Shown: one piece after another, positions 9,047-17,593 of the stretch | Layout: each line of letters starts with the position of its first letter | How positions within the stretch are numbered: position 1 is the stretch's first letter | Assembly (NCBI RefSeq): GCF_028471945.1 | Contig: NZ_CP110128.1 | Location: forward strand, 6,165,001-6,229,000 | Reading direction: 5' to 3' | Origin: Pseudomonas sp. WJP1 | Lineage (GTDB): Bacteria; Pseudomonadota; Gammaproteobacteria; Pseudomonadales; Pseudomonadaceae | Length of the DNA stretch: 64,000 nucleotides | Notes under the pieces: model-generated | The model's input: only the letters and a program-made list of their open reading frames with translations | Databases searched by the model: none | Told to the model about the DNA's origin: nothing | Position numbers and translations under genes: made by a program

Positions 9047-10483
9047 TCAAATCTCCTTGGTCACGATGTGGTCGGCATCGGCATGATCGTCGTCGGCTGC
9101 GGAGAGCGGACGTGCCGGCGTGCGTTTCTGCCCGGGACCACCGTCGTTGGTTTCCTTGCCTTCGTCGATCTTCGGCCCCTTGCGCACCAGGCGCATCATG
9201 TAGCCGAGGCCGGCACCGAACAGGGCGAAATACACCACGACGAACAGGATCAGGGTGATGCTCATCTGCATCACGCTATGGTTGGAAGACGCGTCCGCCG
9301 TGCGCATCAGCCCGTAGACCACCCACGGCTGACGGCCGATTTCGGTGGTGAACCAGCCCGCGAGAATCGCAATCAGGCCGGACGGTCCCATCCACAACGC
9401 CAGGTACAGGAACGGCCGTGAGGTATAGAGCGTGTCGCGTTTACGCAGCCACAGGCTCCACAGACCGGTGAAGATCATCAGGAAACCCAGGCCGACCATG
9501 ATCCGGAACGACCAGAACACGATGGTTGAATTCGGCCGGTCTTCGGGCGGAAATTCCTTGAGCGCCGGTACCTGCTTGTCCAGCGAGTGGGTCAGGATCA
9601 GGCTGCCCAGGTACGGAATCTCGACGGCGAACTTGGTTTTCTCTTCCTTCATGTCCGGCCAGCCGAACAGGATCAGCGGGGTCGCCTCGTTACCGTGGTT
9701 CTCCCAGTGGCCCTCGATCGCGGCGATTTTTGCTGGTTGATGTTCAAGCGTGTTGAGGCCGTGGAAGTCACCGATGACCGCCTGGATCGGCGCGACGATC
9801 AGCGCCATCCACATCGCCATGGAAAGCATCTTGCGGATCGCCGGGTTGTCCTTGCCGCGAAGCAAGTGCCAGGCCGCCGACGCACCGACGAAGAATGCTG
9901 TCGCGACGAACGCCGCCGTGGCCATGTGCATCAGGCGATAAGGGAATGAGGGGTTGAAGATCACCGCCAGCCAGTCGGTTGGTATGACCTGGCCATTGAC
10001 GATTTCGAAACCTTGCGGGGTCTGCATCCAGCTGTTGGAGGCGAGAATCCAGAAGGTCGAGATCAATGTGCCGATGGCGACCATGACCGTGGCGAAGAAG
10101 TGCAAGCCGCGCCCGACCTTGTTCCAGCCGAACAACATCACACCGAGGAAACCGGCCTCAAGGAAGAATGCAGTCAGCACTTCATAGGTCAGCAGCGGCC
10201 CGGTCACGGAACCTGCGAAGTCCGAAAAACGGCTCCAGTTGGTGCCGAACTGATAGGCCATGACCAGTCCGGAGACCACACCCATGCCGAAGTTGACGGC
10301 AAAGATCTTCGACCAGAAATGGTAGAGGTCCCGGTAGGTGTCGTTATGGGTTTTCAGCCACAAGCCTTCGAGCACCGCCAGGTAACTCGCCAGGCCGATG
10401 GTGATGGCTGGGAACAGGATGTGGAACGAGATGGTGAACGCGAACTGAATTCGGGCGAGATCAAGTGCCTCTAAACCGAACAT
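9047..10483 (-). CDS. cioA: Cyanide-insensitive cytochrome bd-type quinol oxidase subunit I
   Basis: Catalytic heme subunit, 478 aa. The ATG at 10481-10483 (MFGLEALDLARIQFAF) is preceded by AGAGGAAG and gives the family N-terminus; the frame stays open well upstream but that extension is not CioA-like. Visible: the heme-ligand histidine in FHILFPA (about residue 21), a second His in YRLMHMATAAF, the axial-ligand Met region WSFRIMVGLGF, and the invariant GRQPW motif. The charged C-terminal tail is rich in Asp/His. A perfect ANR/FNR-type box lies about 165 bp upstream. Confidence 0.96.
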   Translation of the reverse strand: MFGLEALDLARIQFAFTISFHILFPAITIGLASYLAVLEGLWLKTHNDTYRDLYHFWSKIFAVNFGMGVVSGLVMAYQFGTNWSRFSDFAGSVTGPLLTYEVLTAFFLEAGFLGVMLFGWNKVGRGLHFFATVMVAIGTLISTFWILASNSWMQTPQGFEIVNGQVIPTDWLAVIFNPSFPYRLMHMATAAFVATAFFVGASAAWHLLRGKDNPAIRKMLSMAMWMALIVAPIQAVIGDFHGLNTLEHQPAKIAAIEGHWENHGNEATPLILFGWPDMKEEKTKFAVEIPYLGSLILTHSLDKQVPALKEFPPEDRPNSTIVFWSFRIMVGLGFLMIFTGLWSLWLRKRDTLYTSRPFLYLALWMGPSGLIAILAGWFTTEIGRQPWVVYGLMRTADASSNHSVMQMSITLILFVVVYFALFGAGLGYMMRLVRKGPKIDEGKETNDGGPGQKRTPARPLSAADDDHADADHIVTKEI

Positions 10484-10884
10484 AAGTCTTCCTCTGTCAG
10501 GTAGTACGGCTGCGGGCTGGAAGCCTGCACCCACGGCCCCCACGGATATGGAGTGTGGCGAATCTCTGTTTGTTCTTTTTTTTGCACGCATCACAACGCA
10601 GGGAGTCTGGCCAACCGGCCGCCGGATCAATTCCTTTTGTGGGTTTTGATCTGGATCAAGCAACGATGAAAGAGTAGTCCCATTTGCAGGGATGACTCGC
10701 GTGGTCTTTTGCCGCGTGACAAGTTGCCTCACGGCTTTAGTCACAGGTGGAAATGAATTCCCGAGGGGCACCGGGCAGACAGGCAGTGAAATCGATGCTT
10801 GGCTAACGAAATTTTCTGCCACGGCAACTTCCTGTTACAGGTTGATGATAGTCTCGCCCTTTCTCTCCCCAGACTTGCCTTCAA
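10484..10884. promoter_or_regulatory. Divergent promoter region, cioA / MFS gene
   Basis: About 400 bp with no supported gene. It contains the ANR-type box described separately and otherwise only outward leaders. A T-rich stretch (TTTGTTCTTTTTTTTGCACG region) occurs at 10568-10588. No second palindrome was recognised. Confidence 0.5.
10646..10659. promoter_or_regulatory. ANR/FNR-type box upstream of cioA
   Basis: TTGATCTGGATCAA is a perfect match to the FNR/ANR consensus TTGAT-N4-ATCAA. ANR is known to repress cioAB at low oxygen in P. aeruginosa, so the site fits the gene. Assignment to cioA rather than the divergent MFS gene is inference. Confidence 0.8.
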
Positions 10885-12123
10885 ATGCCCAGCCAAGAGC
10901 CCTTGCTGTTACGTCGCCATCGCCCTTTCATCGCCTTCTGGCTGGCCCGGGTGTTTACCGCCAGCGGTTTCCAGATGCTCACCGTGGCCATTGGCTGGAA
11001 CCTCTACCAGCTGACCGGCAACGTACTTGACCTGGGCCTGGTCGGGCTCGTGGAGTTCGCTCCGCGCGTGCTGTTCATGCTGCACACCGGGCATGTCGCC
11101 GATCGCTACGACCGGCGCAAGGTCGCGGCCATCTGCCAGTCCCTGCAAGCGCTGATCGCCCTGTCGCTGGCAATCGGCAGCGCGACCGACCATGTCACCC
11201 GGGAAATGATCTTCATCCTTGCGTTCCTGCTCGGCGCCGCACGCTCCTTCGAAATGCCGACCACCCAAGCCTTGCTCCCGAGCATCGTGCCGAGCGCACT
11301 GTTTCCCCGGGCCGTGGCCGCCGCGCAGTCGGCCCAGCAATCGGCGACCATCGTCGCCCCGGCCCTCGGTGGCTTGCTCTACGCCTTCGGCAGCGTCTGG
11401 GTGTATGGCCCAACGGTGATCCTGTACATCATCGCCTGCACGCTGATGCTGAACCTGCCCGCCCGGCAAACGCCCCTGAACAAGGGCAAGGCCACACTGG
11501 ACTCACTGTTGGCGGGCATCCGTTTCATCCGCAGTCGCCCGGACATTCTCGGGGCCATTTCCCTCGACCTGTTCGCTGTCCTGCTGGGGGGCGCGACGGC
11601 CTTGCTGCCGGTGTTTGCCAAGGACATTCTGCTGACCGGGCCCTGGGGGCTGGGCCTGTTGCGATCGGCACCGGCGGTGGGTGCATTGCTGATGTCGCTG
11701 TTCCTGGCGCGCTTTGCCGTGGAACGCAATGTTGGACGGGTGATGTTCACCGCCGTGGGTGTGTTCGGCGTGGCAACGATCGCCTTCGGCCTGTCGACCT
11801 CGTTCTGGTTTTCATTGGCCGTGCTGGTGGTCCTGGGGGCGGCCGACATGATCAGCATGGTGATCCGCGCATCCTTCGTGCAACTGGAAACCCCGGACGA
11901 AATGCGCGGCCGGGTGAGCGCCGTGAACGGCCTGTTCATCGGGGCCTCAAACCAATTGGGCGAATTCGAATCCGGCCTGACCGCCCACTGGTTCGGCACC
12001 GTGCCGGCGGTGGTCATGGGCGGTATCGGTACGCTGGTGGTCACCGGGACCTGGATCAAACTGTTCCCGACCCTGGCCAACCGCGACCGGATGCATGTGC
12101 CGGTGGAAGAGGTGAAGGCCTGA
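10885..12123 (+). CDS. MFS transporter, EntS/DHA3-like exporter
   Basis: Inner-membrane major facilitator protein of 412 aa with about twelve spans. The MFS loop 2-3 signature appears as GHVADRYDRRKV near residue 70-80. The N-terminal segment FWLARVFTASGFQMLTVAIGW resembles the DHA3/EntS group of drug and siderophore exporters. It is divergent from cioA and alone in its transcription unit, with the HigBA pair starting 84 bp after it. The exported substrate cannot be named. Confidence 0.88.
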   Translation: MPSQEPLLLRRHRPFIAFWLARVFTASGFQMLTVAIGWNLYQLTGNVLDLGLVGLVEFAPRVLFMLHTGHVADRYDRRKVAAICQSLQALIALSLAIGSATDHVTREMIFILAFLLGAARSFEMPTTQALLPSIVPSALFPRAVAAAQSAQQSATIVAPALGGLLYAFGSVWVYGPTVILYIIACTLMLNLPARQTPLNKGKATLDSLLAGIRFIRSRPDILGAISLDLFAVLLGGATALLPVFAKDILLTGPWGLGLLRSAPAVGALLMSLFLARFAVERNVGRVMFTAVGVFGVATIAFGLSTSFWFSLAVLVVLGAADMISMVIRASFVQLETPDEMRGRVSAVNGLFIGASNQLGEFESGLTAHWFGTVPAVVMGGIGTLVVTGTWIKLFPTLANRDRMHVPVEEVKA

Positions 12124-12179
12124 GGCCGCTGCCGATCACAAATTTGCCGACCAGATGCAATACATAGTTAACGCATAGA

Positions 12180-12200
12180 GTGTAATGTATCGCCTTACAC
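12180..12200. promoter_or_regulatory. Inverted repeat (candidate HigA operator) upstream of higB
   Basis: GTGTAA and TTACAC arms separated by 9 nt, ending 7 nt before the higB ATG. TTAACG, resembling a half of the P. aeruginosa HigA site, lies just upstream. The position suits antitoxin autorepression. Confidence 0.55.
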
Positions 12201-12207
12201 TTCCCCC

Positions 12208-12486
12208 ATGATCAGATCCTTTCAGCACAAAGGCCTTCGTGGCTTCTATGAAACAGGTTCGACTCGGGGAATTCGCGCAGATCATGCGAAACGTCTGGGG
12301 CGTATGCTGCAATTCATGGATCGCGCAGCGGTACCCGGCGACCTCGACCTTCCAGGGTGGCGGTTACATCCCCTCAAGGGAGAGTTGGCCGAGTACTGGT
12401 CACTGACCGTTTCCGGAAACTGGCGGGTCATTTTTCGATTTACCGGATCGGATATCGAACTGGTCGACTATCTGGACTATCACTGA
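12208..12486 (+). CDS. higB: HigB-type toxin (RelE superfamily mRNA interferase)
   Basis: Predicted ribosome-dependent mRNA endonuclease of a type II toxin-antitoxin module, 92 aa. Family sequence features: the opening IRSFQHKGLRGFYETG, then LPGWRLHPLKGELAEYW and the C-terminal beta strands NWRVIFRF..DIELVDYLDYH. In HigBA modules the toxin gene comes first, as here; the antitoxin ATG follows 13 nt after its stop. Basic residues expected in the active site are present, so it appears intact. Confidence 0.92.
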   Translation: MIRSFQHKGLRGFYETGSTRGIRADHAKRLGRMLQFMDRAAVPGDLDLPGWRLHPLKGELAEYWSLTVSGNWRVIFRFTGSDIELVDYLDYH

Positions 12487-12499
12487 CAGGAGGCAGGAC

Positions 12500-12787
12500 A
12501 TGCCCATGCACAACCCGCCGCACCCTGGCGAAACACTGTTGATGGATGTATTGCCTGAACTGGGCATCAGCGTCGCAGAACTCGCCCGGCACCTTGGGTT
12601 TGCGCGCCCGCATCTGTCGCGGGTGCTGCATGGACATGCACCAGTCAGTCCCGATTTGGCCGTGCGTTTGGAACGCGCAGGGATCGGCAAGGCCCGCATG
12701 TGGTTAGGGGTACAGACCGATTATGATCTGTGGCAAGCGGAGCAGCGTGAGCAACCGCCCATCAAACCCATCGCCGCTCACGCCTGA
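12500..12787 (+). CDS. higA: HigA-type antitoxin (XRE family DNA-binding protein)
   Basis: Antitoxin and autorepressor paired with the upstream toxin, 95 aa. It begins PMHNPPHPGETLLMDVLPEL, the standard HigA opening, followed by an XRE helix-turn-helix (ISVAELARHLGFARPHLSRVLHG, about residues 24-46) and the typical RLERAGIGKARMWLGVQTDYDLW stretch. AGGAGG precedes the ATG. The pair is likely co-transcribed from the promoter region holding the inverted repeat at 12180-12200. Confidence 0.93.
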   Translation: MPMHNPPHPGETLLMDVLPELGISVAELARHLGFARPHLSRVLHGHAPVSPDLAVRLERAGIGKARMWLGVQTDYDLWQAEQREQPPIKPIAAHA

Positions 12788-12793
12788 CGCCGC

Positions 12794-13345
12794 CTAAACC
12801 AACAACTCCCCCGCCACCATCGCCCGCGTGGCTTTGCCGCAGAGCTGTTCCACCAGCGTCAGCGCAAATGCCAAGGCGCCACCCGAGCCTTGGGCGGTGA
12901 TGCAATTGCCGTCGACCACCACCGGTTGATCGACGAAGTTGCAACCCGACAGTTGATGGCTGGCCGAAGGCAGGCAAGTCATGCGTCGCTGGCGCAGCAC
13001 GCCGAAGGTTTGCAGTGCTACCGCGGGCGCTTCGGCAATGCCGGCGAACAGGCGGCCCGCCGCGGCCTGGTCCTTGACCAGTTGTTGCAGGGGTTGGTGG
13101 GCGGTCAGGTGTTGCGTCCCTACGGCACCGCCAGGCAGGACGATCAGATCGAATGGCTGGGCCAGCAAATCCACCAGCATCGCATCGCACGTCAAGCGCG
13201 TGCCACGGGCACAGGTGAGCATGCGCCGCCCCTCGATGCTGGCGACCACCACCTCGACCTTGGCGCGGCGCAATACATCGATCAAGGTCACTGTCTGCAG
13301 GTCATCGGCGCCCTCGGCGAGGGTAATCAAGGCTCGAAAGGTCAT
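12794..13345 (-). CDS. DJ-1/PfpI superfamily protein lacking the catalytic Cys and Glu
   Basis: 183-aa DJ-1/YajL-like fold. The fold signatures align well: LAEGADDLQTVTLIDVLRRA at residues 9-28 and FDLIVLPGGAVG at 65-76. Two residues that define DJ-1 chemistry are replaced. The nucleophile-elbow cysteine (C106 in human DJ-1, motif I-C-A) is Ala104 here (GIAEAP), and the partner glutamate (E18) is Gln17. It therefore should not act as a DJ-1 glyoxalase/deglycase and may be a binding or structural relative. It lies convergent with higA (6 bp apart) and downstream of a secreted protein gene. Confidence 0.85.
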   Translation of the reverse strand: MTFRALITLAEGADDLQTVTLIDVLRRAKVEVVVASIEGRRMLTCARGTRLTCDAMLVDLLAQPFDLIVLPGGAVGTQHLTAHQPLQQLVKDQAAAGRLFAGIAEAPAVALQTFGVLRQRRMTCLPSASHQLSGCNFVDQPVVVDGNCITAQGSGGALAFALTLVEQLCGKATRAMVAGELLV

Positions 13346-13413
13346 GGGAACAATCCACGGAATGGTTCCTAAAGCGTAGTCAGCTTTCCTGACGCTTGTT
13401 CGGGCCCCTGTCG

Positions 13414-13863
13414 TTACTTGATGTAAAGCTGGGTCGACATCGTGTTGCCCGGCGCGTTGATCGAAGTGTTGCTGAAGGTGAACGTACCTTCCTGCTTACC
13501 CGCCAGATTGAAAATGTACAGGTTGCCGACGACCTTGGTCCTTTGCGAGCAGTCGGTCAGGTTGCCGTTATCATAGGCGCAGACCGGCGTACGGGTGCCA
13601 TCCACTTCGAAGCCATCCAGCGCGACATGGGGCTGGCTGCGCCCATAGCCCACTTCCAGCACGTAGATCCTGATGTTCGGGCCCGCGTGGTTGCAGCGGG
13701 TCTGTGCCTGCCCTTCTTCAATCGTCTCGAAACCACAGCCTGGCGACTCGACCTTGAGCACTTTTACCTGGGTCAAGGGCGGCGCCGATGCCGCCAAGGC
13801 GGATTGTGCCGCCAGCGACAATGCCATCAAGACACCGGACATGATCATCAGACGCTTTTTCAT
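13414..13863 (-). CDS. Secreted protein of unknown function with four cysteines
   Basis: 149-aa protein, start chosen at the ATG of MKKRLMIMSGVLMALSLAA, which gives a clean Sec signal peptide ending near ALA-A (residue 24). A GGTAACGGG ribosome site precedes it. The mature part contains four cysteines (GCGFE, TRCNHAG, PVCAYD, TDCSQ), likely two disulfides, and is rich in beta-forming residues. I do not recognise the family. The frame extends upstream, but that part overlaps the next promoter region and is not signal-like. Likely periplasmic or exported. Confidence 0.75.
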   Translation of the reverse strand: MKKRLMIMSGVLMALSLAAQSALAASAPPLTQVKVLKVESPGCGFETIEEGQAQTRCNHAGPNIRIYVLEVGYGRSQPHVALDGFEVDGTRTPVCAYDNGNLTDCSQRTKVVGNLYIFNLAGKQEGTFTFSNTSINAPGNTMSTQLYIK

Positions 13864-14083
13864 CCCGTTACCACCGCGAAAAACCAGCGCGCAGTATGGC
13901 GGGTTTGGATTAAACGCAAAACATCGACGACGATCACCGCCATAAGCAGCCATAACCCCACGCTGCTGGTATGATGCGCGGCTTTTTCCGGCCCACAGTA
14001 ATTTCCCAGGCGCGTTCAGTGCTCTGTGCTTTGCTGTTGAGGTCGATACATTCACGGCGCCGGGCGCGCCACGGGGAGCAGAC

Positions 14084-15379
14084 ATGCTGGAAAGGCTGTT
14101 TCAACTCAAGGCACACAACACCAACGTGCGGACCGAGATTCTGGCGGGCGTCACCACCTTCCTGGCCATGGCCTACATTCTGTTCGTCAACCCGAGCATC
14201 CTCGGCGAGACGGGCATGGACAAGGGCGCGGTGTTCGTCGCCACCTGTCTGGCAGCCGCCATCGGTTCCGCGGTCATGGGCCTGATTGCCAACTACCCGA
14301 TCGCGCTCGCGCCGGGCATGGGCCTGAACGCCTTCTTCACCTACACCGTGGTCCTGCACATGGGCCATACCTGGCAAGTAGCGCTGGGTGCGGTGTTCAT
14401 CTCGGCCGTGTGCTTCTTCCTGCTGTCGATCTTCCGCATCCGTGAATGGATCATCAACAGTATCCCGCTGCCGTTGCGCTCGGCCATTGCCGCCGGTATC
14501 GGCCTGTTCCTGGCGCTGATCGCCCTGCACAACGCCGGCATCGTGGTCAGCAACCCGGCGACCATGGTCGGCCTCGGTGACCTGAAACAACCGGCACCGA
14601 TCCTCGCGACCCTGGGCTTTGCCCTGATTGTTGCCCTTGAAGCCCTCGCCGTGCGCGGTGCGGTGCTGATCGGTATCCTGGTGGTGACCATTGTTTCCAT
14701 CCTGATGGGCTTCACTCCGTTCGGCGGCGTGATGTCGATGCCGCCATCGCTGGCCCCGACCTTCCTGCAGCTGGACATCAAGGGCGCACTGGACATCGGT
14801 CTGGTCAGCGTGATCTTCGCTTTCCTGTTCGTCGACCTGTTCGACAACTCCGGCACCCTGATCGGCGTTGCCAAGCGCGCCGGGCTGATGGGCAAGGACG
14901 GCCACATGCCGAAAATGGGCCGCGCGCTGATCGCCGACAGTACTGCCGCGATGGCCGGGTCCCTGCTGGGCACCTCGACCACGACCAGCTACATCGAATC
15001 CGCTGCTGGCGTGAGTGCGGGCGGCCGCACCGGCCTGACCGCCATCGTCGTGGCGATCCTGTTCCTGCTGGCGCTGTTCTTCTCGCCGCTGGCCGCCAGC
15101 GTGCCTGCGTTCGCCACGGCACCGGCACTGCTGTTCGTCGCCGTACTGATGACATCCGGCCTGGCCGAAATAGACTGGGACGACATTACCGTCGCCGCGC
15201 CGGTCGTTATCACCGCGCTGGCCATGCCGTTTACTTATTCCATTGCCAATGGCATCGCCTTCGGTTTCATCGCCTGGACCGCCATCAAGCTGATGTCCGG
15301 TCGTGGCCGTGAGCTGAATCCGGCGCTGGTGATCCTGTCGATTCTGTTCGTGATCAAGCTCGGTTGGTTCAACGCATGA
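14084..15379 (+). CDS. NCS2 family purine permease (AzgA/PurP type)
   Basis: Inner-membrane proton symporter for adenine, hypoxanthine or guanine, 431 aa. AzgA-type features: [20 protein letters not shown] near residues 18-40, the substrate-site segment [13 protein letters not shown] near 75-85, [16 protein letters not shown] near 245-260 and [17 protein letters not shown] near 290-310. Its stop overlaps the trmA start (ATGA at 15376-15379), so the two are translationally coupled although their functions differ. No purine riboswitch was recognised in the 220 bp upstream. Confidence 0.92.
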   Translation: MLERLFQLKAHNTNVRTEILAGVTTFLAMAYILFVNPSILGETGMDKGAVFVATCLAAAIGSAVMGLIANYPIALAPGMGLNAFFTYTVVLHMGHTWQVALGAVFISAVCFFLLSIFRIREWIINSIPLPLRSAIAAGIGLFLALIALHNAGIVVSNPATMVGLGDLKQPAPILATLGFALIVALEALAVRGAVLIGILVVTIVSILMGFTPFGGVMSMPPSLAPTFLQLDIKGALDIGLVSVIFAFLFVDLFDNSGTLIGVAKRAGLMGKDGHMPKMGRALIADSTAAMAGSLLGTSTTTSYIESAAGVSAGGRTGLTAIVVAILFLLALFFSPLAASVPAFATAPALLFVAVLMTSGLAEIDWDDITVAAPVVITALAMPFTYSIANGIAFGFIAWTAIKLMSGRGRELNPALVILSILFVIKLGWFNA

Positions 15380-16455
15380 CTTTTGATTCCCAGGCCTACG
15401 CCGTCCAGCTCGAAGACAAGGTCACGCGTTTGCGTGACCTGCTGGCGCCATTCGATGCACCGGAGCCGGTCGTCTTCGACTCGCCACTGCAGAATTTCCG
15501 ACTGCGCGCCGAATTCCGCCTGTGGCGCGAAGCCGGCGAGCGCCATTACGCAATGTTTTCCCAGGAAGACAAGCGCACGCCGATCCTGATCGAAGAATTC
15601 CCGATCGCCAGCCAACGCATCAATCAATTGATGCCGCAGCTCAAGGCCGCATGGCAAGCCAGTGCAGCCCTGAGCCACAAGCTGTTCCAGGTGGAGTTCC
15701 TGACCACCCTGGCCGGCGATGCGATGATCACCCTGTGCTACCACCGCCCGCTGGACGAGCACTGGCACACAGCGGCCTCGAAACTGGCTGCCGACCTCAA
15801 CGTCAGCGTGATCGGTCGGTCGAAGGGCAAGCGCGAGGTCATTGGTCACGATTACGTCGTCGAGAAACTTGAAGTCGGCGGCCGCACCTTCAGCTATCGC
15901 CAGCCAGAAGGCGCCTTCACCCAGCCAAACGGCACCGTGAACCAGAAGATGCTCAACTGGGCGTACGACGCGCTGGGTGATCGCGCGGACGATTTGCTGG
16001 AACTGTATTGCGGCAATGGCAACTTCACCCTGCCGCTCGCCACCCGCGTGCGCAAAGTGCTGGCGACCGAAATCAGCAAGACCTCGGTCAATGCGGCGCT
16101 GAGTAACCTCAGTGAAAACGCTGTGGATAACGTCACCCTGGTGCGCCTGTCCGCCGAAGAACTGACCGAAGCGCTGAACGAAGTGCGCCCGTTCCGCCGC
16201 CTGCACGGCATCGACCTCAAGAGCTACGAGTTCGGCAGCGTCTTCGTCGATCCGCCGCGCGCCGGCATGGACCCGGATACCTGCGAGCTGACCCGACGCT
16301 TCGACAACATCCTCTACATTTCCTGCAACCCGCAAACCCTGGCGGACAACATCGCCCAACTGCACGACACCCACCGCATCACCCGATGCGCGATGTTCGA
16401 CCAGTTCCCGTGGACGCATCACATGGAGTCCGGGGTGTTGTTGACCCGCCGGTAA
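15376..16455 (+). CDS. trmA: tRNA (uracil-54-C5)-methyltransferase
   Basis: SAM enzyme that makes ribothymidine (m5U54) in the T-loop of tRNA; 359 aa, standard length. Motifs: [15 protein letters not shown] (SAM binding, about 210-225), [10 protein letters not shown] near 290, and the catalytic cysteine in [15 protein letters not shown] near 315. The N-terminus [16 protein letters not shown] fits gammaproteobacterial TrmA. The ATG lies inside the permease stop codon. Confidence 0.96.
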   Translation: MTFDSQAYAVQLEDKVTRLRDLLAPFDAPEPVVFDSPLQNFRLRAEFRLWREAGERHYAMFSQEDKRTPILIEEFPIASQRINQLMPQLKAAWQASAALSHKLFQVEFLTTLAGDAMITLCYHRPLDEHWHTAASKLAADLNVSVIGRSKGKREVIGHDYVVEKLEVGGRTFSYRQPEGAFTQPNGTVNQKMLNWAYDALGDRADDLLELYCGNGNFTLPLATRVRKVLATEISKTSVNAALSNLSENAVDNVTLVRLSAEELTEALNEVRPFRRLHGIDLKSYEFGSVFVDPPRAGMDPDTCELTRRFDNILYISCNPQTLADNIAQLHDTHRITRCAMFDQFPWTHHMESGVLLTRR

Positions 16456-16477
16456 TTGCAGAAGCCACAAACAAATC

Positions 16478-16502
16478 AGCCGTCATCACGACGGCTTTTT
16501 TG
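16478..16502 (+). terminator. Terminator after trmA
   Basis: Stem AGCCGT / ACGGCT with a 7-nt loop and a T-run, 22 nt after the trmA stop. It precedes the 3' end of the convergent DUF2442 gene. Confidence 0.88.
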
Positions 16503-16509
16503 TGCCTGT

Positions 16510-16956
16510 TCAAACGACAACATCGACTTTGCGTGGACGTCCACCTTTCCTGCCATTGGCCCTCGCAGCCTCGGCCTTGGCAGCGCTGCTCTGGCGGCCA
16601 TTGCGCGAGGCAATCACCGATGCGGCCATGGCCATCAATGGCTTGCTCGCCGAGATCATGCCGGCGAGAGATACATGCACATCCTTTCCTTCATGGCACA
16701 GTGCGGTACCCGCGTAGCCAATGGTCAGGCCTGCGAAATCCTCGACTTCGAAACCATCGAACTCAGAATAATTCACCACGGGCAGCAATATGCCGCTGCC
16801 ATCTTCGAAGCTTACCGCCAGACAAGGTGCCAGGAAGGTAACTGCCGTCGCGTGCAGGCCGCTGTTCCTGCGTAATTTCCCACGCTCAATCGCTTCGTCC
16901 AGGCTATGTTCCGTTATCGGGGTGTCTGCCTGGACCTTGGTTTTTACCGTTTTCAT
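16510..16956 (-). CDS. DUF2442 domain protein with basic C-terminal tail
   Basis: 148-aa protein. The DUF2442 fold covers the middle, with LAVSFEDGSGILLPVVNYSEF near residues 46-66, followed by GTALCHEGKDVHVSLAGMI. The last 30 residues are Ala/Arg/Lys-rich and include GRKGGRPRK, an AT-hook-like DNA-binding tail. Its ATG overlaps the stop of the upstream DUF4160 gene by 4 nt. DUF4160-DUF2442 is a recurrent small gene pair of toxin-antitoxin-like layout. The DNA-binding tail would make this the antitoxin-like partner. That role is inference. Confidence 0.82.
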   Translation of the reverse strand: MKTVKTKVQADTPITEHSLDEAIERGKLRRNSGLHATAVTFLAPCLAVSFEDGSGILLPVVNYSEFDGFEVEDFAGLTIGYAGTALCHEGKDVHVSLAGMISASKPLMAMAASVIASRNGRQSSAAKAEAARANGRKGGRPRKVDVVV

Positions 16957-17381
16957 AACTCGATCTCCACAGCTTCCCGTGTACTTATCAGGAATAACCG
17001 CGTCGTGTTCTTTTCAGGTTCGTAGCAAGCCGAGCCAATCATGTTGGTGGTGCTGGCAATCCTGTTAACCACAACGACTTCGTTGCTTTGCCAGTCCCAC
17101 AATTGATTATCAAGGCAGACCGTTTTCAGCTTTCGCCACCAGATGCCACGGGCACGCAGCAAATGGACAGGTTGCTTGAGCGACTGACGTAACCCTTCCA
17201 GCACCGCCAACGGTGGCCGACGCGAGAGCGGAACAACGTCCCAGAGCTCTACGCCGTTGTGCCAGAAGCTGAACTTGAACCGAGCGCTCCAGCCTCCTCC
17301 ATCGACATGCGCATGGGGCGGACAATGCTCGTCACGCAACATGATCACCACCGAGAGACCTCTGTAGCTGCATATTTTCAT
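16953..17381 (-). CDS. DUF4160 domain protein, putative toxin-like partner
   Basis: 142-aa protein whose N-terminus carries the DUF4160 signature (IMLRDEHCPPHAHVDGG, residues 13-29), a histidine-containing motif conserved in the family. After about residue 75 it continues into a tail that again resembles DUF2442-type strands (CLDNQLWDWQSNEVVVVN), possibly a fused partial module. It is the first gene of a two-gene overlapping unit with DUF2442. Biochemical activity is unknown. Confidence 0.8.
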   Translation of the reverse strand: MKICSYRGLSVVIMLRDEHCPPHAHVDGGGWSARFKFSFWHNGVELWDVVPLSRRPPLAVLEGLRQSLKQPVHLLRARGIWWRKLKTVCLDNQLWDWQSNEVVVVNRIASTTNMIGSACYEPEKNTTRLFLISTREAVEIEL

Positions 17382-17553
17382 GCTAACCCATCCGTTAGGT
17401 TATTGAATCGAAAGATTCGACATTCCCTGGAAAACCTGACGACCGGTGCCATACCCCCAATCGTCAACACGCCTCTGAGACTAGCGCCCCGCAGCGCCCT
17501 GTACCGACAACGGCCCCGGTAAAATCGTAAGCATTGCTTTCACCACGCCCACA

Positions 17554-17585
17554 AAAAAGCCGTCGTTCAGACGGCTTTTTGTTTT
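17554..17585. terminator. Bidirectional terminator downstream of tautomerase gene
   Basis: A-run, stem AGCCGTC / GACGGCT with a 5-nt loop, then T-run. It lies 9 nt past the tautomerase stop on the minus strand. The rest of the 212-bp gap to 17381 shows no gene. Confidence 0.88.
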
Positions 17586-17593
17586 TCGTGAAA

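Noticed and set aside
13864..14083. Purine riboswitch before the NCS2 permease
   Set aside because: No conserved purine aptamer core or three-way junction pattern was visible.
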